Part shown: positions 8,443-18,200 of the stretch, one piece after another
How positions within the stretch are numbered: the first letter of the stretch is position 1
Layout: each line of letters opens with the position of its first letter
Source of the DNA: Candidatus Zhuqueibacterota bacterium
Lineage (GTDB): Bacteria; Zhuqueibacterota; QNDG01; JABMRT01
Length of the DNA: 52,602 bases
Assembly (NCBI GenBank): GCA_013202295.1
Contig: JABMRT010000244.1
Coordinates: forward strand, 1 to 52,602
Direction of reading: 5' to 3'
The notes under the pieces: generated by a model
Told to the model about the DNA's origin: nothing
Seen by the model: the letters and a program-made list of their open reading frames with translations, nothing else
The model's database searches: none
Program-made: the position numbers and the translations under genes

Positions 8443-11400
8443 TTAATTCAAATCAAAGGAGGTCCGAATACCAAAGAAGACCATCCGTGGATTCAGGAAA
8501 TTAAAAGACGATTGATTCGGCATATCGATATACGCCTTGTCATCGAGAATGGTATCCATAATTGAATCCGGTACGTGTGTCCATTCCCCTTCGTTGTAGG
8601 TCCAATAATCCTGATCCGTTTTATCATAGTAAATCACCGATTCATCAGGCAGAGAGACCCAGCTGTGGTTTCCAACCTGTTCAATCGGTTGGAAGTCTAT
8701 ATCATCATCCCTGAAATCACCGACTTGATCCTCTCCCGGAATATTGCTATAGGCATCATTCTCGGGCAAGTGCAAGGATTCCATATAATACCGTTCATCA
8801 TCGGGATTGTAGAAACTTGCCCCGGAAAGTCGTCGAGTGTTGAGCAAATTGCTGATATCAGCAAAGAATGAAACCTTCGCCCGTTTAAATGCAAACGTCT
8901 TGTTTAAGCGTAATGTGAAGTTGTAATAGTCACAGATTGTGACATTCCATGCAACAGCCCGAATTGCCTTCGGGTTCCAGGTGTACCATCCACCATCGCT
9001 CCAATTCGCGATCACAGTGGCAGACCAATTGCCGAGTAGATGATCGTCCATGAATGACGGACCAAAATTGGACGGTGTATAAAGCGACACATGCGCCCGC
9101 GCAAACGGTTGTGGAATGGGACGCTCCTGATACAGATTCTGTGTTTCCCTGTCATATTGCGCCTGTTCCGAAGGATCTTCATAAACAATGGCACTACCGA
9201 AATGTCCTGCAGTCTTGACTTGGTAGGTATAACTCATGAAAGCGGACCACCATTTTGAAGGCTGTTTTCTCAATGTGAGTTCAAATCCGCGAATATCTTC
9301 ATAACTGCGATTATCGGCCTGAAAGTAGTTCATGGAAGCATCTGCACTGATATATTGGGAAAAGGCTTGCTGATCACCGATATCGTGATAGAAGGCAGCC
9401 ACCTGAAGCAAATAGGTGTTCATGATGCCCCAGTCAAAACCCAGCTCGTAAGAAACTGTTTTTGCCAAAATCAGGTTGGGATCCCCGATATTGTTCACTC
9501 GTCCAGAGGACCCGCGACCAATCCGGAAGATCTGTTCGTACGTGGGAAGCTGTTTGAAATGGCCGTAATTGAAGAACAGTTTTGAGGTTTCTGTGATGGG
9601 GTGCGAAATGCCGAGCCGCGGACTGAAAGACCACTGCCATTTCGAATTAGTCATCGAGTAGGATGCAGTGGAATCATAATCCGCAGAGTAATAATCGCGA
9701 TAGAATGGATCTTGTCCAAGAATCCAGTCTGTATTGGAATTTGTGAAATCCAGTCGCAAACCGGCATTCATGATAAAACCATAAGCTTCCAGTTTGTCTT
9801 GAGCGTATATCGCACCTCGTATGGGTGTATCTTTTTGTTTCACCCAACTTGAAGCACCCTGTGAAAAATTGACCTCACCATACTGAAGGTCAAGTGTGTT
9901 CACCACAAACTCAAAACCGGCTTTAACCATATTGCTGTGATCAACCTGGCTGGTTAGATCTGCTTTCAATGTGGTGGCAGAGATCTTGCTGAAATCACGT
10001 GCCGTACTGGTATGCCCTCCGAAAAACATGCCGTCATTGCCAGATTCAATATCTTGATCAAATCCGAATGGCGCCGGATCGGCCCAGTACCCGCCGTAAT
10101 AGGATCCCTCTTCTTCAGGCCACCAGCCCTGATACGGTAAAGGTTCAGTCGGAGAAATAACCATGGTCAATTCACCAGTCCGTTGTTCAATCGGCTGGGT
10201 ATTGTAGGTTCGGTTAATATGTTCCAGGCTGACTTCATAAAAAGCCTTCGCACTCAGAACTCGTGTGAGTTTTGCTGCAAGTGAGAGATAACTGACTTCA
10301 GCAGGACAGTACCAGGAATCAGAAAAAATACGTCCTGGGCGCGTCTCATGTGTTACTCTCGCAATTTCAATCGGTGACCGCACATAATCTGTCGGATTCC
10401 AGAACTGAGCAGCACTCAGGCCCCAATCTGTGCCATAAAAATTATAATCCGTGGCATTGATCGCTACATTATAACTTTTACCCGTCATCATACTCAGTTT
10501 GAGTTTCGTAGCTTTATCAATATCACTCGTGATATTTAACGACCAGTCATAGTCTTTGTAATCATCGCGTGACAGAGGAATCATCAACATTTCACGCTGC
10601 GTTCTAAAACTCGTAAAGAATCGGGCATCACCCAATTGTTTACTCAAGAATGGAACCGGACCACCAAAACCGGCATCAATATTATAATCTGCCTGATCTG
10701 TGACAGCCGTTTTGCGATGCCGCCATTCCCACAATCGCTGGGCACCTTCCGGTGTCAAATCATTGTTTGGAATTCCATCTTCAAGTAGGCGTTGAGATAC
10801 CGTATTCCATCCATCAAATCGTGGATACTGCCTCTCTAAATAAGAATCATCGGCCCACGCTGTCTCCGTGCCGGTCCAGCAAACTGCATCGTTCAGATAA
10901 GGACGCATCCACATGGAATTGGCATCAAAAGGAGAAATACCGAAATGTTTGGCCTGCGGTGGTCCGTATTTTATGGTGGCAGATCCTGAATAACTTTCCC
11001 GGCTGCCTTCCTTGGTCACAATATTCACCACGCCGGAACGAACCTGACCATACTCAGCGTTAAATCCGCCACGTTCAATCGAAATTTCCTGAACAGCACT
11101 CAGTGCAATTCCTGTGATCGGTTTGTTGTTACGTGGATCCCGAAGTGTGATACCATCGACCTGAAAAAGGGCCTCATCGGCAGTACCGCCACGGATGATC
11201 AATCCATCATCCACACCAGCTTGTAAGGACGCCACTTCTTCAACCGATGTAATCGGCAGTTCAAGAGCCTCATCCCCTGAGACAGAAGCCACACTTGTGG
11301 CCACATCCTCTTTCACGATTTTTCGTTCGGCTGAAATCGTAACCGCTTCACCCTCAAGCACTTCTGATTCAAGTTGAAAATCAAGACGGGCAGTTTGATC

Positions 11401-11691
11401 GATGCGAACTCTCACTCCCTCGAGGATAATACGCGTATATCCGATCATCGTGACATGAACAACATAGGTTCCGGGAGGTACACCAAGAATCGTATAATTT
11501 CCTTGCATGTCCGTAGCTGCACCCATTGTGGTACCTGTTATAACCACATTGACTCCAGGCATCGGATTGCCCGTTTCCATTTCTGTGATGTTTCCTGCTA
11601 TCTTACCGGTAGTACTGGCCAATAGCGGATTTAAGACACACAGAATAACCAGGATGGATAGTACCCCACTTATCCATTGATGCATCTTCAT
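8443..11691 (-). CDS. TonB-dependent receptor with CarboxypepD_reg-like N-domain
   Basis: A 1082-aa outer-membrane transporter. After the signal peptide (…NPLLAS) residues about 29-112 are a carboxypeptidase-regulatory-like domain (GKIAGNITEMETGNPMPGVNV...GNYTILGVPPGTYVV). The plug follows (about 125-235; IIRGGTADEALFQVDGITLRD, ISIERGGFNAEYGQVRSGVVNI), then a 22-strand-type barrel with many aromatic strands, ending in TSFDLN. Such receptors import large substrates using TonB/ExbBD energy. It is 36 bp downstream of a LacI-type regulator, which favours a carbohydrate or nucleoside substrate (inference from regulator family). It resembles SusC in domain layout, but no SusD lies beside it. GGAGGAGGG ribosome site. 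Confidence 0.92.
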   Translation of the reverse strand: MKMHQWISGVLSILVILCVLNPLLASTTGKIAGNITEMETGNPMPGVNVVITGTTMGAATDMQGNYTILGVPPGTYVVHVTMIGYTRIILEGVRVRIDQTARLDFQLESEVLEGEAVTISAERKIVKEDVATSVASVSGDEALELPITSVEEVASLQAGVDDGLIIRGGTADEALFQVDGITLRDPRNNKPITGIALSAVQEISIERGGFNAEYGQVRSGVVNIVTKEGSRESYSGSATIKYGPPQAKHFGISPFDANSMWMRPYLNDAVCWTGTETAWADDSYLERQYPRFDGWNTVSQRLLEDGIPNNDLTPEGAQRLWEWRHRKTAVTDQADYNIDAGFGGPVPFLSKQLGDARFFTSFRTQREMLMIPLSRDDYKDYDWSLNITSDIDKATKLKLSMMTGKSYNVAINATDYNFYGTDWGLSAAQFWNPTDYVRSPIEIARVTHETRPGRIFSDSWYCPAEVSYLSLAAKLTRVLSAKAFYEVSLEHINRTYNTQPIEQRTGELTMVISPTEPLPYQGWWPEEEGSYYGGYWADPAPFGFDQDIESGNDGMFFGGHTSTARDFSKISATTLKADLTSQVDHSNMVKAGFEFVVNTLDLQYGEVNFSQGASSWVKQKDTPIRGAIYAQDKLEAYGFIMNAGLRLDFTNSNTDWILGQDPFYRDYYSADYDSTASYSMTNSKWQWSFSPRLGISHPITETSKLFFNYGHFKQLPTYEQIFRIGRGSSGRVNNIGDPNLILAKTVSYELGFDWGIMNTYLLQVAAFYHDIGDQQAFSQYISADASMNYFQADNRSYEDIRGFELTLRKQPSKWWSAFMSYTYQVKTAGHFGSAIVYEDPSEQAQYDRETQNLYQERPIPQPFARAHVSLYTPSNFGPSFMDDHLLGNWSATVIANWSDGGWYTWNPKAIRAVAWNVTICDYYNFTLRLNKTFAFKRAKVSFFADISNLLNTRRLSGASFYNPDDERYYMESLHLPENDAYSNIPGEDQVGDFRDDDIDFQPIEQVGNHSWVSLPDESVIYYDKTDQDYWTYNEGEWTHVPDSIMDTILDDKAYIDMPNQSSFNFLNPRMVFFGIRTSFDLN

Positions 11692-11727
11692 ATGAAACCC
11701 TCCTCCTCAATAAATGGTGCAAATTGA

Positions 11728-12738
11728 TTATGTGGATTGTCGAATTATTAATTCTGTTTTTAAAATTTCCCTGCGAGGATGCATGTCATTTCCATCATGT
11801 TCAATCTGTTCAAGCAACAACTCGGTAGACTGACGACCAATTTCATAGGCGGGCTGTCGGACTGTGGTTAAAGGCGGATCAACCAGTGAGGCGATAGGAT
11901 TGTCACTGAAACCGATCAGCGCAACGTCATCGGGTATTCGCAATCCCTTAGTACGTAGATGGCTATACGCACCAATTGCCACGGGATCGTCGACACAAAA
12001 AACAGCATCTGGTCTCACAGGTGCCTGCTCAAGCAGTCTGGCCATGCCCTCAGTGCCGTGCTCTTCGTTTAAACCGATGTGGATGACCATTCGATCATCA
12101 ATCGGTAAACCATGCTTTTTCAGAGCCGCCTTGTACCCTTTATAACGGTCCTGACTGATATTTAAGAAATCCGGTCCGCCAAGATGGGCAATGTTTCGAT
12201 ATCCCTTTTTTATGAGATATTCGACAGCCTCGAACGCGCCTTCGAAATCGTTCACAACCACCTTCGAAGCCTCAACCATTTCACACACCCGATCAAAAAA
12301 GACGAGAGGGATTCCGCGTTTGATAAGCTGGTTAAAGTGCGCGCAACCCTCTGTGGATTGAGAGATCGAAATCAGCAATCCGGCCACACGCTGCGAAATC
12401 AAGGCTTTGATATTCAGCTCTTCCCGTTTATAATCATCATTAGATTGGCAAATCATCACAGTGTATCCTGCGTCATAGGCAATATCCGTGATACCGGCCA
12501 TGATTTGCGCAAAAAATACATGTTTCACCTGGGGTACAACCACACCAATAATGTTCGATCGTTTGCTTTGAAGACTCTGAGCAATCGAATTGGGATGATA
12601 ATCAAGGGCGTCTGCTGTTTCTTGAACTCGCCGCTTGGTATCTTTGCTGATATCCGGATGATCATTCAAAGCACGGGATATAGTTGACGGAGAAAGCCCG
12701 AGTTTCTTAGCAATATCTTTAATCGTTGATTGAGCCAT
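11728..12738 (-). CDS. LacI-family transcriptional regulator
   Basis: A 336-aa LacI/GalR repressor. Residues about 2-50 hold the helix-turn-helix (STIKDIAKKLGLSPSTISRAL) and hinge helix (NSIAQSLQSKRSN); the rest is a periplasmic-binding-protein-like effector domain (IIGVVVPQ...FFAQIMAGI..., GYRNIAHLGG, PDAVFCVDDPVAIGAY, IGFSDNPIASLVDPPLTTVRQP). The start is ATG at 12738; an upstream in-frame TTG (12747) would add three residues only. It is the first gene of the operon with the TonB receptor. Directly upstream are a TTGACA/TAAATA promoter and two ACGT-centred operator sites, so it very likely represses itself and the uptake genes, released by a small sugar-like ligand (inference). Confidence 0.93.
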   Translation of the reverse strand: MAQSTIKDIAKKLGLSPSTISRALNDHPDISKDTKRRVQETADALDYHPNSIAQSLQSKRSNIIGVVVPQVKHVFFAQIMAGITDIAYDAGYTVMICQSNDDYKREELNIKALISQRVAGLLISISQSTEGCAHFNQLIKRGIPLVFFDRVCEMVEASKVVVNDFEGAFEAVEYLIKKGYRNIAHLGGPDFLNISQDRYKGYKAALKKHGLPIDDRMVIHIGLNEEHGTEGMARLLEQAPVRPDAVFCVDDPVAIGAYSHLRTKGLRIPDDVALIGFSDNPIASLVDPPLTTVRQPAYEIGRQSTELLLEQIEHDGNDMHPRREILKTELIIRQST

Positions 12739-12784
12739 TAAAATCAACCACTTATAACTATTTTGAGAATTGGACTGAAAGACC

Positions 12785-12808
12785 GGAAACGTTTGTGCAA
12801 ACGTTTCC
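12785..12808. promoter_or_regulatory. Double LacI-type operator
   Basis: Perfect inverted repeat GGAAACGTTTG - TG - CAAACGTTTCC. Each arm contains AAACGTTT, itself the palindromic core of LacI/PurR/CcpA-type operators, so two sites lie 12 bp apart centre to centre. It is at about +5 to +28 of the predicted start of the lacI transcript, a blocking position. Confidence 0.85.
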
Positions 12809-12819
12809 GAAACGCTAGA

Positions 12820-12848
12820 TATTTACGAAAAATTTTAACGGATGTCAA
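12820..12848 (-). promoter_or_regulatory. Sigma-70 promoter of the lacI-TonB operon
   Basis: On the minus strand TTGACA (12843-12848), a 17-bp spacer and TAAATA (12820-12825). The double operator begins just downstream, and the ATG of the regulator is about 75 nt from the predicted transcription start. Confidence 0.75.
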
Positions 12849-12926
12849 GTGAAAAATGCATGAAGCCTGAAAATATGTGATAAAAAGTGAAATTCCATAG
12901 ATTTTCCACAGTATTTCAGATGCATC

Positions 12927-15221
12927 CTATCGAATCATCATAGTATCTATCAATGTAACTTCAGTTCGATATCGTACATTCATTAAATCAGATTCCACTT
13001 CTAAAGGAACAGGCACAAACCCATATCTCCCTTTAATTTCTCGGATCAATCTAGCCCCCGATTCGATCACCAGACTGACCTGAACATCAATCTTTTCGGA
13101 AGGATCAGTTTGCCACTGTATTTGAATTCGATCCTGATTGAATGACATATTTAAATCTGACCATGCCGTATCAATCGAACTTGTGTCCGGTCGGATACTC
13201 ATACTAACTTCCTGCCAGGGTTGGCTACTCTTCATCTGCCACGATACAATAACCGTATCCTTCTTTCCGGGTTGTAAAATTTCTTTGCCGGATACAGAGA
13301 TCCATTCCGCAGTGAAAGGGATTGGAAGTGTATCTCGCAAGGTACGAGCGGATATTTCCTTTTCTAAAGAATCAGATTTAAAACGCACCCCTCTGAGATA
13401 CTCGGTTCCAATCAGTTGAATCTGGTTTTTCTGTGTCTGCATATCATAGGTTGCATTCACATGTAGAAACGGCTTCCAGATTTCATTGTATGAAGACCGC
13501 TGAATCAGAAACCATCCGACAGAGATTATCAGAATCAAAATCGGGATGCCGATAATCGGTTTTCGTAATCTCATCAGTAAATATCGGAAACCAGGAATCG
13601 TAACATATAGATAGAGTGTTCCAAACAATAATGGAAGCACAGGCAGCAATAAGATCAATTGTAATAATGAATGGATAAGATAAAGTTTCATGGACGAATC
13701 GGTCATGAATTGAGTGTATGGAACGAATCGCGCCGTCTCAATAAACGCTTCATTGAACACAAGCAGTAGAGGTGGAATGATAGCCAGAAAAAGAAATGCG
13801 ATTTTAAGAGATCCACGTCTTAACCACAACGCGAGACAAATGAGAAGGAGCATGAGCGCAGGATACATCGCCAGTCTGAGTCCTCCCAGAATGAATAGAA
13901 TCGTGGCCGCTCCTACCAGCAGAAGCAATCGGATCGCGTAAAATGAAGGATCTTCGCTAAACCGCCACCGACGCATGATTTGGGCGGCAAGCCACACCCC
14001 AGCAATGGTGAGAAGGACACCGAATCCGATATAGGGCCATACATTCACCACCCAGGGATGTCGTACTCCCTTGACCAACTGGATGATGAATTGCCCCGCT
14101 TGGTTGGTGAAAAGAATGATATTAAAGGCAGCTATCAGCTTCAATCCTGAAAACCGGACCGGCTTGCTTTGAGACGCAGATCTCCTTCGTTTTAGGTGGA
14201 CAATGAAGGTCAGACCAGCGAATCCGATCGTCGTACAACAGAACACAATCATTGCCCATAATGGGATGAAAAGGAGCAATCCGAAAACAGGCATCAGCAT
14301 GTACTGTTCGGTTGACGAGGACGGAATCCCATTTTCTTGATAATGTAAAAGGAGGTAATGGATCAACTTCCCATATTCACCCAGCATGGATTTACTGATC
14401 AGAGAGATGTCATCCTGCGGAGAATGAATGGGTGATTTGTTCAATCCGGCAGAGAAATCAATCGCCGGAATATCCTCCTTCAGAAACGACATATGATCTG
14501 ATCCGGCACCGGGGCCGATTGAATTAAAGGTCACAAAGTGCGGCCAGTAGACGAGACGATGGATCTCTTGTTCCCTGTCAATCCGCAATGCATCGCGTAT
14601 CAACCACTTCGGCGTCTGCTTGTCTTTTAGATCAGATAAGATCAGAATAGTATCATCGCATCCCGCCATATCCAGAGAGAACATGAGCGCAACAGAATCA
14701 ATCTGCGCGTATTGCTTGACGAAGAACTCTGATCCCAGCAATCCCTCTTCCTCTCCGCCAAATGCTACAAACACCAGCGTATAATGTCTCGGGCTATCGG
14801 ACCAGACACGTGCCAATTCCAACATGACCGCCACTCCGGAGGCGTTATCATTCGCACCTGGATTGTGCGGATTGGATGAATCAATGTGCCCTCCGAGTAC
14901 GATGGATGTATCGGTCTTGCCTTTAAATATACCCACAGCGATACCACTTTCAGTGTTGATAGGATATTCAGAATCTATTGTGGGCGTTAGTGGGATATAA
15001 AAAACTGAATCCGCGTCGAACCGGACAAACTGACTCATGGCCCACCGGAGCGCTTCCTTTTCATTGCTGGAACCGACCGGTCTGGGTCCAATGGTTACAC
15101 TGAGATGTTCAATGGTCGCGTATGCGCTGTCTGCATTAAATGGGAGGGAAGCAGCGGCAACGGGCAAGCACAGAAGAACGGTGAGTAAAATCGCAAGTCG
15201 TTTTTTCAAAGTAAGTTCCAT
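12927..15221 (-). CDS. Membrane-anchored M28-family zinc metallopeptidase
   Basis: A 764-aa M28 peptidase. A signal/anchor segment is at residues 8-25. The two-zinc catalytic domain spans about 35-290, with the expected ligands H112 (GGHIDSS), D125 (GANDNASG), E157/E158 (GGEEEGLLGS), D184 (SLDMAG) and H266 (IHSPQDD). SDHMSF at 241-246 is the usual substrate-side motif. About eight hydrophobic helices follow (about 305-570), then a beta-rich C-terminal part of about 170 aa outside the membrane. M28 enzymes remove N-terminal residues from peptides; the extra membrane half recalls Fxna/ERMP1-type members. Its ATG lies 5 bp after the stop of the preceding gene without a clear ribosome site, so translation is probably coupled. 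The catalytic side should face the periplasm. Confidence 0.88.
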   Translation of the reverse strand: MELTLKKRLAILLTVLLCLPVAAASLPFNADSAYATIEHLSVTIGPRPVGSSNEKEALRWAMSQFVRFDADSVFYIPLTPTIDSEYPINTESGIAVGIFKGKTDTSIVLGGHIDSSNPHNPGANDNASGVAVMLELARVWSDSPRHYTLVFVAFGGEEEGLLGSEFFVKQYAQIDSVALMFSLDMAGCDDTILILSDLKDKQTPKWLIRDALRIDREQEIHRLVYWPHFVTFNSIGPGAGSDHMSFLKEDIPAIDFSAGLNKSPIHSPQDDISLISKSMLGEYGKLIHYLLLHYQENGIPSSSTEQYMLMPVFGLLLFIPLWAMIVFCCTTIGFAGLTFIVHLKRRRSASQSKPVRFSGLKLIAAFNIILFTNQAGQFIIQLVKGVRHPWVVNVWPYIGFGVLLTIAGVWLAAQIMRRWRFSEDPSFYAIRLLLLVGAATILFILGGLRLAMYPALMLLLICLALWLRRGSLKIAFLFLAIIPPLLLVFNEAFIETARFVPYTQFMTDSSMKLYLIHSLLQLILLLPVLPLLFGTLYLYVTIPGFRYLLMRLRKPIIGIPILILIISVGWFLIQRSSYNEIWKPFLHVNATYDMQTQKNQIQLIGTEYLRGVRFKSDSLEKEISARTLRDTLPIPFTAEWISVSGKEILQPGKKDTVIVSWQMKSSQPWQEVSMSIRPDTSSIDTAWSDLNMSFNQDRIQIQWQTDPSEKIDVQVSLVIESGARLIREIKGRYGFVPVPLEVESDLMNVRYRTEVTLIDTMMIR

Positions 15222-15226
15222 TTCAT

Positions 15227-18200
15227 TTATCTGAGCAGCACCATTTTCTTTGTGGATCTAAAACCATCCATCTCGATCTGATAAATGTAGACGCCGGAAG
15301 AGAGAGCTCTGCCATCCAGAATTGCGGAATGAGAACCTGCATCTTGAATTGTATCCACAAGGCGAGTCACTTCCTGTCCCAGGGAATTATAAACCGTGAG
15401 TCGGACATGGCTCTGACGCCCCACATCAAAATGAATCTGGGTCACAGGATTAAATGGATTCGGATAATTTGAGTACAATTTGAATCCATGCGTTTGGATA
15501 GAAGGTGAAACACCGGATTGTGGATTCTCATTGGCCAGCACACGAATACCTTGCCAGTCTGAAAGATAGATCGCATGATTCGCCACAGCCACATCCGAAG
15601 TGAAATGGCTCTCATAATAATAAGTCTGTGTTCCGGACCAGGCATCGAATCCATACAGATCACTTCGATTGATTGTATAGACATTTCCATTCACGATGAA
15701 TGGCCGATCCACTCGCAATGTATCAAACACATGTTGCCACAGAAGATCACCGGAAAGCCGGTTGAATGTAAGCAGTTCACCGGGCTGTTCATTATTCCCG
15801 ATGATGGACAAACAAACCACTGAATCTGAGACTGCCAGATTGTTTCCTGACCAGCTGATGAGCCCATTATTTTCAATATACGCGGACCAGCGTCTGGAAC
15901 CATCACCAATCCGGCGGGCCATGAGACTGTCTTCACGAAGTACATAGATATAATCGTCATCAATAGCGATACTGTTATCATGTCCCGGATTGGATACGCG
16001 CCATTTCGATTCACCATCGCGTTTATCCAGGCAAAGCACGGAGTCATCAATCACCCAGTATGTATTGCGGCCATCCACCGCCGGCGTTTTTTGCGAACTG
16101 AATCCGCTGTTTCGACTAGACCAAACCGTGGAACCGTCTTTCTGATCCAGACAATACAGACTGTCGTCGCAGATGTAGACATACTCACCTTCGAGAATGG
16201 GATGCTTCACGTGAAGCGATCCGAACGGCCGCATCCATCGGACTGCGCCGGTCCAGCGATCGAGCGCGTATAGACCATCCCCCCCCTGCCCACCACAAAG
16301 GACGAGTGAGTCATTCACGGCCGGCTGACAACTCAGTGCGCCCCCGCTGCCCGGAATCTCGAAGGACCAGAGTACGGAATCCTGATCGAGGTCATACCCG
16401 TAAATCGTAATCGGATCTCCCCCCACACCGGCAATGAGCGTGGATCCATGCACTGAAAAATCCACTTGATTGTCCCAAGGAGTAATGGTCGTATCATATT
16501 CGAAAGGCGGCGCCAGTTGATTCTCATCCTCAGCCCAGCGATTGCGTTTCGGCCCCCCATCGAGCATGGGCCAGCTTAGGTTCGTTGTAGTGTCTGGTTC
16601 AGACGCAAGACGGTAATCCATAAGCGGGAGCGCTGCGTCCCACAAGGCCTCCCGCGGAATTTCGCCTGCATTTCCATAATAGGTAGAATAAAGATTGCCC
16701 GGATCTTTAATCCAAAATGCCATACCGATCGTTTCACCGGGCAGGGCCTGAAGCGCACTCTCCTCCAGATCGATCGCGATCTCGTATTGTACATATCCAT
16801 TCGTTAAAGTAATAGCGGATTCCACTCCTTCCGCGCCAATCATGGCTCCCAATCCAATATTCGGGTAATCACCATAGAAGGGGGTGAAATACGCGCCCGA
16901 AGGAACGACATCAAACCGCCCCTCCCCGATGAATCCGCTCGGATCCCATGTATTATCATTGTCTTCATCAAAGAGCATTCCGAAAGCATTGGTATTGTTC
17001 AACGTGGTATCGTTCAAATCTTGAACACCAAAATACAATGTGTATAAATCATTTTTAACATGCGCAATGACCGGTTTTTCGTGATATTGATAACCAATCA
17101 CAAAGGCGGGGCAATCTGCCCACTCATCCTCTTCAACCAAGCCATCAATTGTTGGCTTGTTTTGGCTCCAGAAACCGCCCACATCAACCGGCCAGCTGCC
17201 CACTCTTGCGGATACAGTTTCTGATCGCTTTGTGATATCAGGATTGTCACAATCCATCTTATAATAATAAGTCTCACCCGGTGTCACATCGGTATCAATC
17301 CAATCATGCATGAGAGCCGGATAGGGACGATCTGCCGTGTTGACCGTGGCAACCAGATCAAAATATCCTGTCGGATCTGTTCCGCGATAAATGTAATAGG
17401 TCCGGTGCTCAGTATCACCATAAATCGGATTCCAGGCAATTGGAACATGATTATTGAACCAACTCCCGGCTTGCACATCCATGGGCATACGTGGTCCGAG
17501 ATACTCACCATAAATATCAAAGTCCCCATCGCGGTTATCCTGCCAGATACACACAGCGATGCCACGCCCGTCTGCGGCCACAGCAGGGAAGAGCTGACCT
17601 CCTGCATCATCTGTGACCAGAACCGGTAAATCGACCGGCTGGCCCTCTGTATCAAATTCACGCGCATACACATTCATATCCGTCTCATTCATGCTCCACA
17701 CAACCATGTAGCTGCTATCCGGTATGGCAGTAATATCCGGATAATAACGGGCGCCCCATACCTCGGTACTGTTGACAAAAAACTGATCTCTCACAATCCC
17801 GCCCTGTGCGTCAAAACATTTACCAAAAACCTGGGGAAATCCGCCATCGTACCCAAACATCCAAACAGTCATAAAAGATCCGTCAGGCTGCATGGCCACG
17901 TGCTGCCAGAGTATGCTTGCATCTTGTGAAGGATGAGAATTCACCTTAAATGGCGGTTCGACCTCCTGGCCGGTAGTGTCAAACAGTGCGGCATATAGAT
18001 TCATGTATCCTGATTCATCCTGCTGAAGCCAGGTGATTACGAAATCACCGTTATCAGCCATGGCCGCATCAGGCCAGAAACACAGCTCATCCGGATCAGA
18101 TACGTCGATGACATTAGAACCACATCGCACACCATTCGAAGCAAATAATTGGAAGGCCACTTCCGGCAGGCTGTCTGCTCTTGTATCTAGCCAGCATACC

